34,457 bases of DNA from Candidatus Companilactobacillus pullicola (GTDB taxonomy: Bacteria; Bacillota; Bacilli; Lactobacillales; Lactobacillaceae), in the NCBI GenBank assembly GCA_019116025.1, contig DXCM01000065.1, positions 1 through 34,457 of the forward strand. Direction: 5' to 3'. The notes under the pieces are model-generated. The model did not search any database. It had not been told where the DNA came from and saw nothing but the letters and a program-made list of their open reading frames with translations. The position numbers and the translations under genes were made by a program. Positions 8,241-16,597 of this stretch are shown here, one piece after another. Positions within the stretch are counted from its first letter, which is position 1. Every line of letters begins with the position of its first letter.

Positions 8241-9476
8241 ATGAGTAAGGAAATAAATCGTTGGCAAGTTTTAATCGCTTCAACTGCAATTCTGTTATGT
8301 ACCGGAGCCGTTTATGCTTTTAGTGTTTTCGCTGGTCCATTGAGTGCTACTAAAGGCTGGAGTATGGATCAAATAATGTTAGCTTTTACCATTAATTCAG
8401 CTATCAGTCCGATTCCTATGATTTTGGGAGGATTTTTGACGGACAAAGGTTTATCTAAATGGTCCATTACAATTGGCGGAATTCTCTTTGGATTAGGATT
8501 CTTTCTAACTGGTTTAGTTACTAGTCCTGCAATGTTGTATTTATCATACGGACTAGTCGGTGGTTTAGGGCAAGGTTTAGCTTATTCAGGTTGTTTGAGC
8601 AATACGATCAAGTTATTCCCCGATAAAAAGGGCTTAGCTTCGGGTATTATCACAGCCGGAATGGGTGGTGCTGCTATTATTGCTGCTCCAATTGGTAATT
8701 ACTTTATTGAAAATAATGATGTACTGTACGCTTTTAGAATGTTAGGAATTATTTATTTAGTAATTGTTTTAATTGCTAGTTTCTTCATTAAAGAAGCACC
8801 TATTAACTTTAAACCAGCCGGTTGGACACCAACAGCCCAATCTGGTGGAAAAGCTGTTAACAAGAATTGGCTAATGATGCTTCGTTCACCTTACTTTTAT
8901 TTAATCTTCATGATGCTTTGTACCGGAGCTTTCTCAGGTTTGATGATAGCTTCTAATGCATCAGTTATTGGGCAACAAATGTTTAAATTATCTGCCGCTA
9001 CTGCCGCATTTTATGTAAGTCTATATTCATTGAGTAATTGTGCCGGCCGAGTTATCTGGGGAACAGTTTCAGATAAACTAGGACGTAATTCAACATTGAA
9101 TATTATTTTGAGTGTAATAATTCTAGCCTTTATCGCATTGGTAACAATTCACTCTCAAGTTGGTTTTGCATTAGGAATAATAGTTTTAGGACTATGTTTT
9201 GGAGGCGTCATGGGCGTCTTCCCACCATTGGTTATGGAAAATTATGGTCCTGCTAACCAAGGAACTAACTACGGGATCGTCTTTGTGGGCTATTCTGCAG
9301 CCGCATTCTTCGCTCCTAAAGTAGCTGTTAACATGGCCGCAAGTAATGGTGGAGATTTCACCAAAGCTTTTTATGTAGCAATTGTGGTGGCCTTAGTTGG
9401 TTTAGTAACAAACTTTGTTTATATTCAAATGAAAAAAAGAGCCACTAATCAACACGAGGTTGGAAAGATGGCTTAA
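8241..9476 (+). CDS. OFA-family major facilitator transporter
   Basis: 411 aa with twelve hydrophobic segments, typical for the oxalate/formate antiporter (OFA) family. Early motifs are GAVYAFSVFAGPL in helix 1, GGFLTDKG in the helix 2-3 loop, and GLVGGLGQGLAYSGCLSNTIKLFPDKKGLASGI in pieces typical of OFA proteins; the second half has WGTVSDKLGR. It follows the reductase by 27 nt with its own AGGTAGG ribosome site and ends the operon at the hairpin at 9539. It most likely imports the organic acid that the reductase uses, or exchanges it for the reduced product; the substrate is inferred only from context. Confidence 0.8.
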   Translation: MSKEINRWQVLIASTAILLCTGAVYAFSVFAGPLSATKGWSMDQIMLAFTINSAISPIPMILGGFLTDKGLSKWSITIGGILFGLGFFLTGLVTSPAMLYLSYGLVGGLGQGLAYSGCLSNTIKLFPDKKGLASGIITAGMGGAAIIAAPIGNYFIENNDVLYAFRMLGIIYLVIVLIASFFIKEAPINFKPAGWTPTAQSGGKAVNKNWLMMLRSPYFYLIFMMLCTGAFSGLMIASNASVIGQQMFKLSAATAAFYVSLYSLSNCAGRVIWGTVSDKLGRNSTLNIILSVIILAFIALVTIHSQVGFALGIIVLGLCFGGVMGVFPPLVMENYGPANQGTNYGIVFVGYSAAAFFAPKVAVNMAASNGGDFTKAFYVAIVVALVGLVTNFVYIQMKKRATNQHEVGKMA

Positions 9477-9538
9477 TTAAGTAATTTTTATCGAGTCTAG
9501 TTATAACTGGAAGAGATCGTAATTCTTAAATAAAAAAT

Positions 9539-9603
9539 AACAGCTTCTATTAAGTATCCAAGACATGTATGTGCTTGAATCTCATAATAGAAGCTGTTTT
9601 TAT
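9539..9603 (+). terminator. Operon terminator, copy B of a repeated hairpin
   Basis: ACAGCTTCTATTAAG pairs with CATAATAGAAGCTGT, followed by TTTTT. The core (ATTAAGTAT..CAAGACATG..TGCTTGAATCTC) repeats that of 118-187, with outer stem bases changed on both sides. It can terminate the transporter transcript and, less well, the convergent gene. Confidence 0.75.
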
Positions 9604-9642
9604 TTGGATCTCTAGTTAAAAACATTTTTCACTTACTAAATC

Positions 9643-10668
9643 TTAAAGATTTAAATATTTGCTTTCAATGTAATAACCGTCGTCTAATTGGGCCCAAACA
9701 CTGTAATTGTCCAATTGAACCAAAGTCTTAACAAAAACGGATTGACCGCCACGGAAATGTTGATTGTCCATATCTCCATAAGGCGTCTTCCAGGCAGTGA
9801 CGAATTGATCAGAGTAATAAAGAATCTTGACCGAACGATTGATATTCATGCTGTCGATAACTGAATAAGTGTAGCTGATATTGCTAGCCGTTTCAGTTAA
9901 AGGACTTTTCAACATTTCTTGTTGAGAAGTAGGTTGTTGAAGAATCCTAGTCATTATGTGTTCGGTACTTGGAATCCAAGTGCTTCCACCTAGGTTGTAC
10001 CAGATTGTACTATTATATGTCTCTTGAACGGCTCGATAAACTTTCCAGTCAGTACCGTAAGGCAAGTTCTTATCTAATGGAGTCTTACTAGTTGGCTCGT
10101 TGTAGACGTTGACGTTGTCTTTAGTTCTGATATACAAATTCTTTTTAACTTTGAATTCCCTAACAGGTAAAACATTATAAACGTATTCTTTTTCTTGGAC
10201 TTTATCAGTAAATTGACCATGTGGATTCTTAGGTGAATGTACTAAAAAGTGATTAGCCTCTTGTAATGGATGTGAGTCGAATTGACGATTCAAGTCACCT
10301 ACAAGATATTGTGGATCAGCGATGAGGTTACCGTAGATGTTACGGTGATAGACAATAACTGGAGCTGACAGTTGACTGGCATAAACTAAGTAGATCCCAT
10401 CAGAATTAGGAATAAATGTCTGTTGGAAGTTAGTAACGGATGACAAAACATACCCAGGTATTTCTTGCCAAGGAATATCTAACTTATCTAGATAATGTCC
10501 CTTTATGGTAACTGGCTTAGAGATGTCTTTGCCTAAAGAATCAACATAGTGAACCTTGATCTCAACATCATCGCGAGCTATTTTTTTTACTTTAGGTGAG
10601 AGTACGTCATTTTCCATAGATCTTTCCCCGTTATGGGAAAAGTGATGATTATCATACTTTTTTCCCAT
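9643..10668 (-). CDS. MucBP-like and SH3/GW-like repeat protein without signal peptide
   Basis: 341 aa from the ATG at 10668 (AGAAGGGA ahead). Another start at 10617 (Met18) has GGGGAAAG ahead and is equally possible. Residues about 35-85 (VHYVDSLGKDI, HYLDKLDIPWQEIPGYVL, GIYLVYA) and about 100-165 (VIVYHRNIYGNLIADP) resemble MucBP repeats. The rest, about 170-250 and 265-341, looks like two SH3/GW-type wall-binding modules (NVNVYNEPTSKTP, WYNLGGSTWIP; WKTPYGDMDNQ, WAQLDDGYYIESKYL). Such modules are extracellular, yet no signal peptide, membrane helix or LPXTG is visible from either start. Promoter-proximal 11-bp direct repeats lie at 10680-10712. Domain calls are by eye; function unknown. 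Confidence 0.6.
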   Translation of the reverse strand: MGKKYDNHHFSHNGERSMENDVLSPKVKKIARDDVEIKVHYVDSLGKDISKPVTIKGHYLDKLDIPWQEIPGYVLSSVTNFQQTFIPNSDGIYLVYASQLSAPVIVYHRNIYGNLIADPQYLVGDLNRQFDSHPLQEANHFLVHSPKNPHGQFTDKVQEKEYVYNVLPVREFKVKKNLYIRTKDNVNVYNEPTSKTPLDKNLPYGTDWKVYRAVQETYNSTIWYNLGGSTWIPSTEHIMTRILQQPTSQQEMLKSPLTETASNISYTYSVIDSMNINRSVKILYYSDQFVTAWKTPYGDMDNQHFRGGQSVFVKTLVQLDNYSVWAQLDDGYYIESKYLNL

Positions 10669-10679
10669 AATAAATTCCC

Positions 10680-10712
10680 TTCTAACATTAGATTAGTGTA
10701 ATTCTAACATTA
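10680..10712 (-). promoter_or_regulatory. 11-bp direct repeat with 22-bp period
   Basis: TTCTAACATTA at 10680-10690 (one-base uncertainty) and 10702-10712; on the minus strand TAATGTTAGAA twice, two helical turns apart. The layout resembles the direct-repeat boxes of LytTR-type response regulators of bacteriocin/quorum systems. If it is an activator site, the start of translation is more likely Met18 at 10617, with a -10 such as TATGAT near 10645. Confidence 0.4.
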
Positions 10713-10889
10713 AAAAAATGAGTAAATTCCCTTTATATAGGTATCTTAAAGATATTTAAAGGAATTTTTAAACTTTCTTAGAGAAATCATAGTGAACCAT
10801 ATTCTTAAAAATAAAGTTTCCTAAAATGAAATTATATATAACGCTCATATGATAATATTATATTGCTAATTACAGAAAGGGGTTTCATA

Positions 10890-12863
10890 ATGCGGAAATT
10901 TAAGAAACGTTGGTTACTAATACTAGTGTTTATTTCCATATTGTCAGCCTCATCATTTAATAGACACTATAAAGAGGTCGGAGCGCAGGAAGAAGACACA
11001 ACTGAGGTAGTGCCTTATAAAAAGCCTAGTGGTGATGCTACTAAATTCTTGGGTATTTGGTTAACAAGTGGATTTAACCTTCAGCCGGCATCAGAGACTT
11101 ATCTCGAAGTTGGACAAACTAAAACTATTTCTGGTAACGCTGGACGTTCGATGGTAATGTATGCTCTTACTATTGGGTATACAAGTAAGAAATATCAGTG
11201 GTATAAATCTACTGATGGAAAGACCTGGAGTAAAGATACATCTAGTTCAGCCAAGAAAAAAACTTTAAGCATAACTCCAAGTGAAGTAGGCAAAACATAT
11301 TATCAATTAGAAGTTTATTGGCAAATGCCAATAATTAATACAAAGGCCAGTTATTTATATTCCAATGTGGCGACTGTTAATGCAGTTCCTGAACCGGTAA
11401 ATGCAACAGGGGTTGAAGTTACAGCTGATGATGATTATTTGTACAATTCATCAAATGATCTTGTCAACACTGAAACGACGGCCCATGCACATCCTGATCC
11501 CGCTAACTTTACAGGTACAGTTAGTTGGAGTGTTGATAATGAAAATTTAGCCACTATTGATAAAGAAACTGGGGAAATCGAAGCTAATACTTCCCGTTTA
11601 TCTGGTGTAGTTAGAGTGACAGCCACTTTACATAATCCAAATGGTAGTACTATTTCTAATTTTAAGGACATCACAATTGGTGGTGGATTGGAAGATCAGA
11701 CCGTGAATGCCGGTAAGACGGCTACATTTGATTTGCGTGGGAATATCGGTGATTTAGACGATAATGACGATGATGGAGAAAATAATAATAACTATACGGT
11801 CAAGTGGTATAAAGAGGATCCTATCACCCATACTCGTGAACAAATTCAAAAAGATGATCCTCAAGCATTATCTTACACAACGCCTAAGACAACACTGGAT
11901 GATGACGGAACTTTGTTTTTAGCCATTATTCAAATCAAATATGCTGGTAAGACCTATTCATATACGACAAACGATGCTTTCTTACATGTGAAACCGGAAG
12001 GTGGACCAAATATATCTATCACTAATACTATGGAAAATAGTACATTTAATGATGGCACGAATACTGACAATATGTTATTTGGTGTAAACAATGGTGATCA
12101 AGTAGTTTACCACGATACTTTGAAAAATAATACAACAGGTGGACGTTTGAATGATGCTACTTATACATTACCTTTGAAAAATGGAACAACTGTTAAATCA
12201 GTTAAAATTGACGGTGCTGAAACTGATAACTATAAGCTATCGAGTAATTCAACAACGAATGCAACGGATTTAGTTATTTCAGGATTGGCTTTCAATATCA
12301 ATGAAAGTCATACTGTTGACGTTGAAACCGAAGTAGCGGGAATAGATAAAAAAGATAGTTCCGATTCGATTCCGTATATCACTGGTAAGGATGATGATGG
12401 AATTGCCTATCAAAAAATAGGGAACCAAAATATAATCAATTATACTTTGGATACCGTGGCAATTAAGAATGCCAATGACATTGATTATGGAACGTTGAAT
12501 TCCGTCATGTCCGAAGGCACTTTGAACCGTCCAGACGAGCTAAATTTACCTAATAATCTTGTTGATATTGAAGATACAAGAAGAAATAAAAAGTCAGTGG
12601 TTTTAAATGTTGAACAAGTAGGTGAATTTAAGAATCAGAATAGTTCCGAAGTTTTGTCAGGTCATCTGAGGTTTTATAACGGTAAGACTTACTATGACTT
12701 GTTAAATAATCCGGTATCAGTCTATCAGACTGAAAATGATGAACCTTTGAATTCTCAAGGGTGGGGTCGTGATGAAGGAATCTTATTATATATGGATTCT
12801 AAAGTGAATACTGTTGGAACGTATTCGACGACTCTCAATTGGGAAATAAAAGATAGTGTATAA
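10890..12863 (+). CDS. Secreted surface protein with Ig-like (Big_2-type) domain and WxL-like C-terminus
   Basis: 657 aa from the ATG at 10890 (AAAGGGG ahead); the upstream in-frame start at 10863 precedes the ribosome site. A signal peptide is evident (KFKKRW, then LLILVFISILSASS; cleavage probably near VGAQ). Residues about 160-265 resemble a bacterial Ig-like domain (GVEVTADDDYLY, GTVSWSVDNENLATIDKETG, VRVTATLHNPNG). Residues about 375-480 look like an adhesin-type beta module. The last ~120 residues, ending VGTYSTTLNWEIKDSV, resemble the WxL domain that binds peptidoglycan, though a clear first WxL motif is missing. No LPXTG anchor. Likely an exported, wall-associated protein; partner unknown. 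It is followed by its own terminator. Confidence 0.65.
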   Translation: MRKFKKRWLLILVFISILSASSFNRHYKEVGAQEEDTTEVVPYKKPSGDATKFLGIWLTSGFNLQPASETYLEVGQTKTISGNAGRSMVMYALTIGYTSKKYQWYKSTDGKTWSKDTSSSAKKKTLSITPSEVGKTYYQLEVYWQMPIINTKASYLYSNVATVNAVPEPVNATGVEVTADDDYLYNSSNDLVNTETTAHAHPDPANFTGTVSWSVDNENLATIDKETGEIEANTSRLSGVVRVTATLHNPNGSTISNFKDITIGGGLEDQTVNAGKTATFDLRGNIGDLDDNDDDGENNNNYTVKWYKEDPITHTREQIQKDDPQALSYTTPKTTLDDDGTLFLAIIQIKYAGKTYSYTTNDAFLHVKPEGGPNISITNTMENSTFNDGTNTDNMLFGVNNGDQVVYHDTLKNNTTGGRLNDATYTLPLKNGTTVKSVKIDGAETDNYKLSSNSTTNATDLVISGLAFNINESHTVDVETEVAGIDKKDSSDSIPYITGKDDDGIAYQKIGNQNIINYTLDTVAIKNANDIDYGTLNSVMSEGTLNRPDELNLPNNLVDIEDTRRNKKSVVLNVEQVGEFKNQNSSEVLSGHLRFYNGKTYYDLLNNPVSVYQTENDEPLNSQGWGRDEGILLYMDSKVNTVGTYSTTLNWEIKDSV

Positions 12864-12870
12864 ATGATTA

Positions 12871-12908
12871 AAAGAGCAAAATTTAGAAATGATTTTGCTC
12901 TTTTTTGT
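12871..12908 (+). terminator. Intrinsic terminator after the WxL-like gene
   Basis: AAAGAGCAAAAT (12871-12882) pairs with ATTTTGCTCTTT (12892-12903), then more T. It overlaps an apparent upstream extension of the next frame, which supports the internal start at 12975. Confidence 0.85.
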
Positions 12909-12974
12909 TGTTTCAATGGAAATGAATTCAGTATACTTATGGTACAAAGTAATCAAAAAAGTGAGGATACGATA

Positions 12975-13538
12975 ATGAGGAAACGTTTTTTGCAAATTAC
13001 TGTCGCCATATTCATGTTTGTTTTACTTGTAGGTTGTTCCACGAATAATACTAAGAATGCATCAGATAAAGTTAGCTCTTCAAAAGTTTTGAAGAATACA
13101 ATAAAGGTTAGCGCTGATGATGCTATTAAGGTCTATCAAAAGAAATACCCTAAGACGGATATTACTTCGTTAGAGTTAGAAAAATCATTTAGAGGTCCTG
13201 TCTATAAAGTAGAAGGGATTGACGAATTAAGAGAATATCAAGTTACGATAAATGCTAAAAATAAAAATATAATTCAAAACTCTGAAGAGGAATTGGATGA
13301 AGAAGATCAAAATGAAACCACTCGTAAGAACGAGAGTCTTGATCTGGATAAGTTAATTAGTGTTAAGAAAGCTGCATCAATAGCTGAGAATGCTGCAAAG
13401 GGGGACAGTATCGAGTTTAATTTGGAAAAGGATTTAGGAACTACTTATTGGGAAGTTAAGGTTAAGAATGGTTCCCAAGAAAAAGAAGTTAAGATCGATG
13501 CTCAAAGTGGTAAGGTTTTGAAAGTTGAAAGTGATTAG
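12975..13538 (+). CDS. PepSY-domain lipoprotein
   Basis: 187 aa from the ATG at 12975, behind GTGAGG; the frame is open back to 12864 but that stretch contains the previous terminator. It starts MRKRFLQITVAIFMF and has the lipobox LLVGC, so it is a lipid-anchored exported protein. Two PepSY-like modules follow: about residues 55-105 (VSADDAIKVYQKKYPKTDI, YKVEGID, YQVTINAKN) and about 125-187 (ISVKKAASIAENAAKG, TTYWEVKVKNG, KEVKIDAQSGKVLKVESD). An acidic linker separates them. PepSY domains are thought to inhibit or chaperone secreted proteases; the target here is unknown. Sits behind the WxL-like gene but with its own start signals. Confidence 0.8.
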   Translation: MRKRFLQITVAIFMFVLLVGCSTNNTKNASDKVSSSKVLKNTIKVSADDAIKVYQKKYPKTDITSLELEKSFRGPVYKVEGIDELREYQVTINAKNKNIIQNSEEELDEEDQNETTRKNESLDLDKLISVKKAASIAENAAKGDSIEFNLEKDLGTTYWEVKVKNGSQEKEVKIDAQSGKVLKVESD

Positions 13539-13542
13539 ATAG

Positions 13543-13590
13543 AAAAATGGCTATCAATTCTCGAAAGATAAAGAATTGATGGCCATTTTT
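13543..13590. terminator. Bidirectional terminator after the PepSY lipoprotein gene
   Basis: AAAAATGGCTATCAATTCT (13543-13561) pairs almost fully with AGAATTGATGGCCATTTTT (13572-13590). Confidence 0.8.
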
Positions 13591-13625
13591 ACGTAGTTTA
13601 TATATGTGAATGTAAAAAAGAAAGG

Positions 13626-13753
13626 AAAGGAACGTATGTGACCTATGGTCACATGCGTAAGATGCTTTAAGTGGCATAGCCACAAAGAAAAAAAGGAACG
13701 TATGTGACCCGTGGTCACATGCATAAGACACTCTAAGTGGCGTAGCCACAAAG
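13626..13753. repeat. Two tandem copies of a 62-bp double-hairpin unit, period 66 bp
   Basis: Copy 1 at 13626-13687 and copy 2 at 13692-13753 share AAAGGAACGTATGTGACC, GGTCACATGC, TAAGA and AAGTGGC..GCCACAAAG. Each folds into ATGTGACC/GGTCACAT and GTGGC/GCCAC hairpins with three-base loops that differ between copies (TAT or CGT; ATA or GTA). Copy 2 is enclosed by a further AGACACTCT/AGAGTGTCT stem at 13727-13760. No coding capacity that I believe. Confidence 0.8.
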
Positions 13754-13760
13754 AGTGTCT

Positions 13761-13792
13761 AAAAAAATACAGACCCCGTTGGGATCTGTATT
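13761..13792 (-). terminator. Intrinsic terminator of clpE
   Basis: On the minus strand ATACAGATCCC pairs with GGGGTCTGTAT around AAC, followed by seven T. It lies 15 nt past the clpE stop. Confidence 0.85.
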
Positions 13793-13806
13793 AGAAAGCA
13801 CCACTA

Positions 13807-16005
13807 TTATTCTTCGGTATCAGGTGCACTATACTTAGAAATTTTAATTTCACCTTTGACAATGCTTGCTTGTAGATCCTTATCCTTTGGATGATCAAGG
13901 AAGTAGTCAGCAACTTTGTCTTCAATTTGTTCTTCAATGACACGACGGAGTGGACGAGCACCCATCTTAGGGTTGTAACCTAAATCAACTAATTTATCTT
14001 TGGCATCCTTAGTTACATGGATACTTAGACCTTGGTCGGCAATCATCTTGTTAGTATCGTCGAGCATTAAGTCAACAATATTAAGTAGATTGTCCTTTGT
14101 TAGAGAGTTGAATTCTACGATACCATCAAATCTATTTAGAAATTCTGGTTTGAAGAATTCTGATAGTCTGTTCATAACTGAGTTTGTTGTACCACTAGCT
14201 TCAGCACCAAAACCAACATTTGCTTCTTGGAGCCCTTGTCCGGCGTTAGAAGTCATGATGATAATAGTATCCTTGAAACTAACTGTTCTACCTTGTGAGT
14301 CTGTTAAACGTCCATCATCGAGGATCTGCAAGAACATATGCATTACATCGGGATGAGCTTTTTCAATTTCGTCAAGTAGGACTAAGCTATATGGATTACG
14401 ACGAACTTTTTCAGTCAATTGACCGGCTTCTTCGTAACCAACATACCCTGGAGGCGAACCGATCAACTTAGAAATTGAATGTTTCTCCATGTATTCAGAC
14501 ATATCGAATCTGATCATTGAATCCTCAGAACCGAATAGTTCACGTGCTAATTGCTTAGCAAGTTCAGTCTTACCAACACCGGTAGGACCAACGAATAGGA
14601 AGGAACCAATTGGACGACCTGATTTGTTAAAACCAACTCTATTACGACGAATAGCTCTGGCTACATCACCAACAGCCTTATCTTGGCCAATAATATGTGA
14701 TTTCAAATCGGGTTCCAAATTCTTCAATTGAGCTTGTTCATTGGATTGAAGTTCACCAACAGGAATATTAGTTTTTTCTTCAACAACTTTTTGAATATCT
14801 TTTTCAGTAACAGTGTTATTGTCAGCTGGTTCGTTCTTAGCGCCATCTTTCATTTCTTGGAACTTTGTAACTTGATCACGATAGTAAGCGGCTTTTTCAT
14901 AATCTTCATTACGAAGAGCGGCTTGCTTTTGAACTTCAGCATCGGAGATCTTGTTATCTAAGTCAGCCATATCGACATGATTGATTTGTAGATTCTTCTT
15001 AGAACCGGCTTCATCAATTAAATCGATAGCCTTATCAGGCAAGAAACGATCTTGAATGTAACGGGCTGATAATTCAGCAGCTGATTGAATAGCTTTACTT
15101 GAGAATTTTACATGATGATAATCTTCATATTTAGGTTGGATACCCTTCAAAATTTGAATGGTTTCATCAACACTTGGTTCATTTACTTGAACAGGTTGGA
15201 GACGACGTTCAAGAGCGGAATCTTTTTCAATTGTACGATACTCATTTAAAGTAGTAGCACCGACTAATTGCAGATCACCACGGGCTAGGGCAGGTTTCAA
15301 AACGTTACCTGCATCCATGCCGCCTTCAGCATTACCTGCACCAACAATCTCATGAATTTCATCAATGAATAGGATAATTTCCTTATTCTTTTGTAATTCA
15401 TTGATTAGTTGTTGCATTCTTTGCTCAAATTGACCACGTACACCAGTACCTTGAACTAATGAAACTACATCCAAACGTACAACGTGTTTATTTTGCAACT
15501 TTTCAGGTACGTCACCGTCGACGATCTTTTGTGCAAGACCTTCGACAACAGCTGTTTTACCTACACCTGCTTCACCAATTAAAACAGGATTATTTTTAGT
15601 TCTTCTATTTAAAATTTCAATTACACGGTTTATTTCCTTGTCACGACCGATAACAGGATCAATTTGACCTTTTTTAGCAAGATCGGTTAAATCGACACCA
15701 TATTGATCTAAGACTCCATTACCTCTAGGTCTACGGCCATTACCATTGCCGCCACCAGTTTGAGTTTGAGGACCTTGTTGCTCGAAAGCATTAGGTTGTT
15801 GAGCACCATTTAGGGCGTTAAACAAGTCTTCGAAACTAGAAAATCCACCAGATGGATTTTGTGCCATATTATTCATACCTTCGTTAGCTTGATTTCTTAA
15901 TTTCTGATAACAGTCCTGACAGAGATTGATTTCTGTTCGTTGACCATTAACACTCGTGTACAAATGAATTGTCGCTTCATTTTTATGACAATTCTGACAA
16001 AGCAT
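13807..16005 (-). CDS. clpE: ATP-dependent Clp protease ATP-binding subunit ClpE
   Basis: 732 aa from the ATG at 16005 (AAGGTGGGG ahead); the frame extends to 16059 without a ribosome site. The N-terminal zinc finger MLCQNCHKN...LCQDCYQKL identifies ClpE rather than ClpC or ClpB. Two AAA+ modules follow: Walker [14 protein letters not shown] near residue 145 with LFIDEIHEI, and [14 protein letters not shown] near residue 480 with [13 protein letters not shown]. Between them is a UVR-like coiled coil ([20 protein letters not shown]). ClpE hexamers unfold proteins for ClpP and help recovery from heat stress. The promoter carries a CIRCE operator, pointing to HrcA control. Divergent from ptsH. 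Confidence 0.95.
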   Translation of the reverse strand: MLCQNCHKNEATIHLYTSVNGQRTEINLCQDCYQKLRNQANEGMNNMAQNPSGGFSSFEDLFNALNGAQQPNAFEQQGPQTQTGGGNGNGRRPRGNGVLDQYGVDLTDLAKKGQIDPVIGRDKEINRVIEILNRRTKNNPVLIGEAGVGKTAVVEGLAQKIVDGDVPEKLQNKHVVRLDVVSLVQGTGVRGQFEQRMQQLINELQKNKEIILFIDEIHEIVGAGNAEGGMDAGNVLKPALARGDLQLVGATTLNEYRTIEKDSALERRLQPVQVNEPSVDETIQILKGIQPKYEDYHHVKFSSKAIQSAAELSARYIQDRFLPDKAIDLIDEAGSKKNLQINHVDMADLDNKISDAEVQKQAALRNEDYEKAAYYRDQVTKFQEMKDGAKNEPADNNTVTEKDIQKVVEEKTNIPVGELQSNEQAQLKNLEPDLKSHIIGQDKAVGDVARAIRRNRVGFNKSGRPIGSFLFVGPTGVGKTELAKQLARELFGSEDSMIRFDMSEYMEKHSISKLIGSPPGYVGYEEAGQLTEKVRRNPYSLVLLDEIEKAHPDVMHMFLQILDDGRLTDSQGRTVSFKDTIIIMTSNAGQGLQEANVGFGAEASGTTNSVMNRLSEFFKPEFLNRFDGIVEFNSLTKDNLLNIVDLMLDDTNKMIADQGLSIHVTKDAKDKLVDLGYNPKMGARPLRRVIEEQIEDKVADYFLDHPKDKDLQASIVKGEIKISKYSAPDTEE

Positions 16006-16043
16006 ACGCACCCCACCTTTCCTTTTGCACAGGATACAACGGT

Positions 16044-16072
16044 AGTATATAATTAGCACTCGACTAATGCAA
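16044..16072 (-). promoter_or_regulatory. clpE promoter
   Basis: Minus strand: -35 TTGCAT (16072-16067), spacer exactly 17 bp, -10 TATACT (16049-16044). The CIRCE element covers the -35 and most of the spacer. Confidence 0.7.
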
Positions 16073-16079
16073 GTGCTAA
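16053..16079. promoter_or_regulatory. CIRCE operator (HrcA binding site)
   Basis: TTAGCACTC (16053-16061), nine-base spacer, AAGTGCTAA (16071-16079). This matches the CIRCE consensus TTAGCACTC-N9-GAGTGCTAA with one mismatch. I saw no heptad CtsR repeat in the clpE upstream region. Confidence 0.9.
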
Positions 16080-16157
16080 GTCCTAAATTTTAGAAAATAA
16101 CTTCTTCTATGGAAGAAAAAAATATTTTTTTCAAATTTGTTTGAAAAAGATTAATAA

Positions 16158-16196
16158 TATAAACGCTTTCAGTGACGGGGGTTGTAAGCGTTAAAC
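16158..16196. promoter_or_regulatory. Two CcpA cre sites upstream of ptsHI
   Basis: TATAAACGCTTTCA at 16158-16171 (minus strand TGAAAGCGTTTATA) and TGTAAGCGTTAAAC at 16183-16196. Both fit the cre consensus TGWAARCGYTWNCW, with centres 25 bp apart. The first overlaps a possible -10 (TATAAA). An imperfect hairpin, AAACAGC/GCTGTTT with a T-run (16193-16230), follows. The 325-base gap 16006-16330 thus holds the clpE and ptsHI control regions. Confidence 0.65.
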
Positions 16197-16330
16197 AGCT
16201 TATCACACTTGACTTATCTTGCTGTTTTTTAAGCAAAGCCCTTGTGAAAAATAAGAGATAATGGTAAATTAATTAGTGAATATTTGTAGTGTTACTACAG
16301 AATTTTATATTATATGGTGAGGTATTAATT

Positions 16331-16597
16331 ATGGAAAAGAAAGATTTTCACATTATCGCAGAAACAGGTATCCACGCACGTCCAGCAACAATGCTAGTAC
16401 AAGCAGCAAGCAAGTTCAGTTCAGATATCAACATTGAATTCTCAGGTAAATCAGTTAACTTGAAGTCAATCATGGGTGTTATGTCACTTGGTGTTGGCCA
16501 AGGTGCTGACGTTACAATCACTGCTGACGGTGACGATGCTGCTGAAGCAGTTGCAGCTATTACAGAAACAATGACAAAGGAAGGATTGGCAGAATAA
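16331..16597 (+). CDS. ptsH: Phosphocarrier protein HPr
   Basis: 88 aa, the standard HPr length, from the ATG at 16331 behind GGTGAGG; the open frame reaches back to 16289 but lacks a ribosome site there. His15 in TGIHARPAT takes the phosphate from enzyme I and passes it to sugar-specific EIIA domains. Ser46 in LKSIMGVMS is the HPr kinase target that turns HPr into the CcpA corepressor. Overlaps ptsI by one base (TAATG), so the two are co-translated. Two cre sites upstream suggest CcpA control. Abundant-protein codon use is evident. Cytosolic. Confidence 0.97.
   Translation: MEKKDFHIIAETGIHARPATMLVQAASKFSSDINIEFSGKSVNLKSIMGVMSLGVGQGADVTITADGDDAAEAVAAITETMTKEGLAE

Noticed and set aside
13489..13751. 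Two overlapping minus-strand frames over the tandem repeats (86 and 65 codons) with repeated Cys/His-rich segments
   Set aside because: Their periodic protein sequence simply reflects the 66-bp DNA repeat; no ribosome site, and they run into the PepSY gene and terminators.
13626..13753. CRISPR array
   Set aside because: Only two units, without unique spacers between identical repeats; the 4-base gap is A-rich filler.
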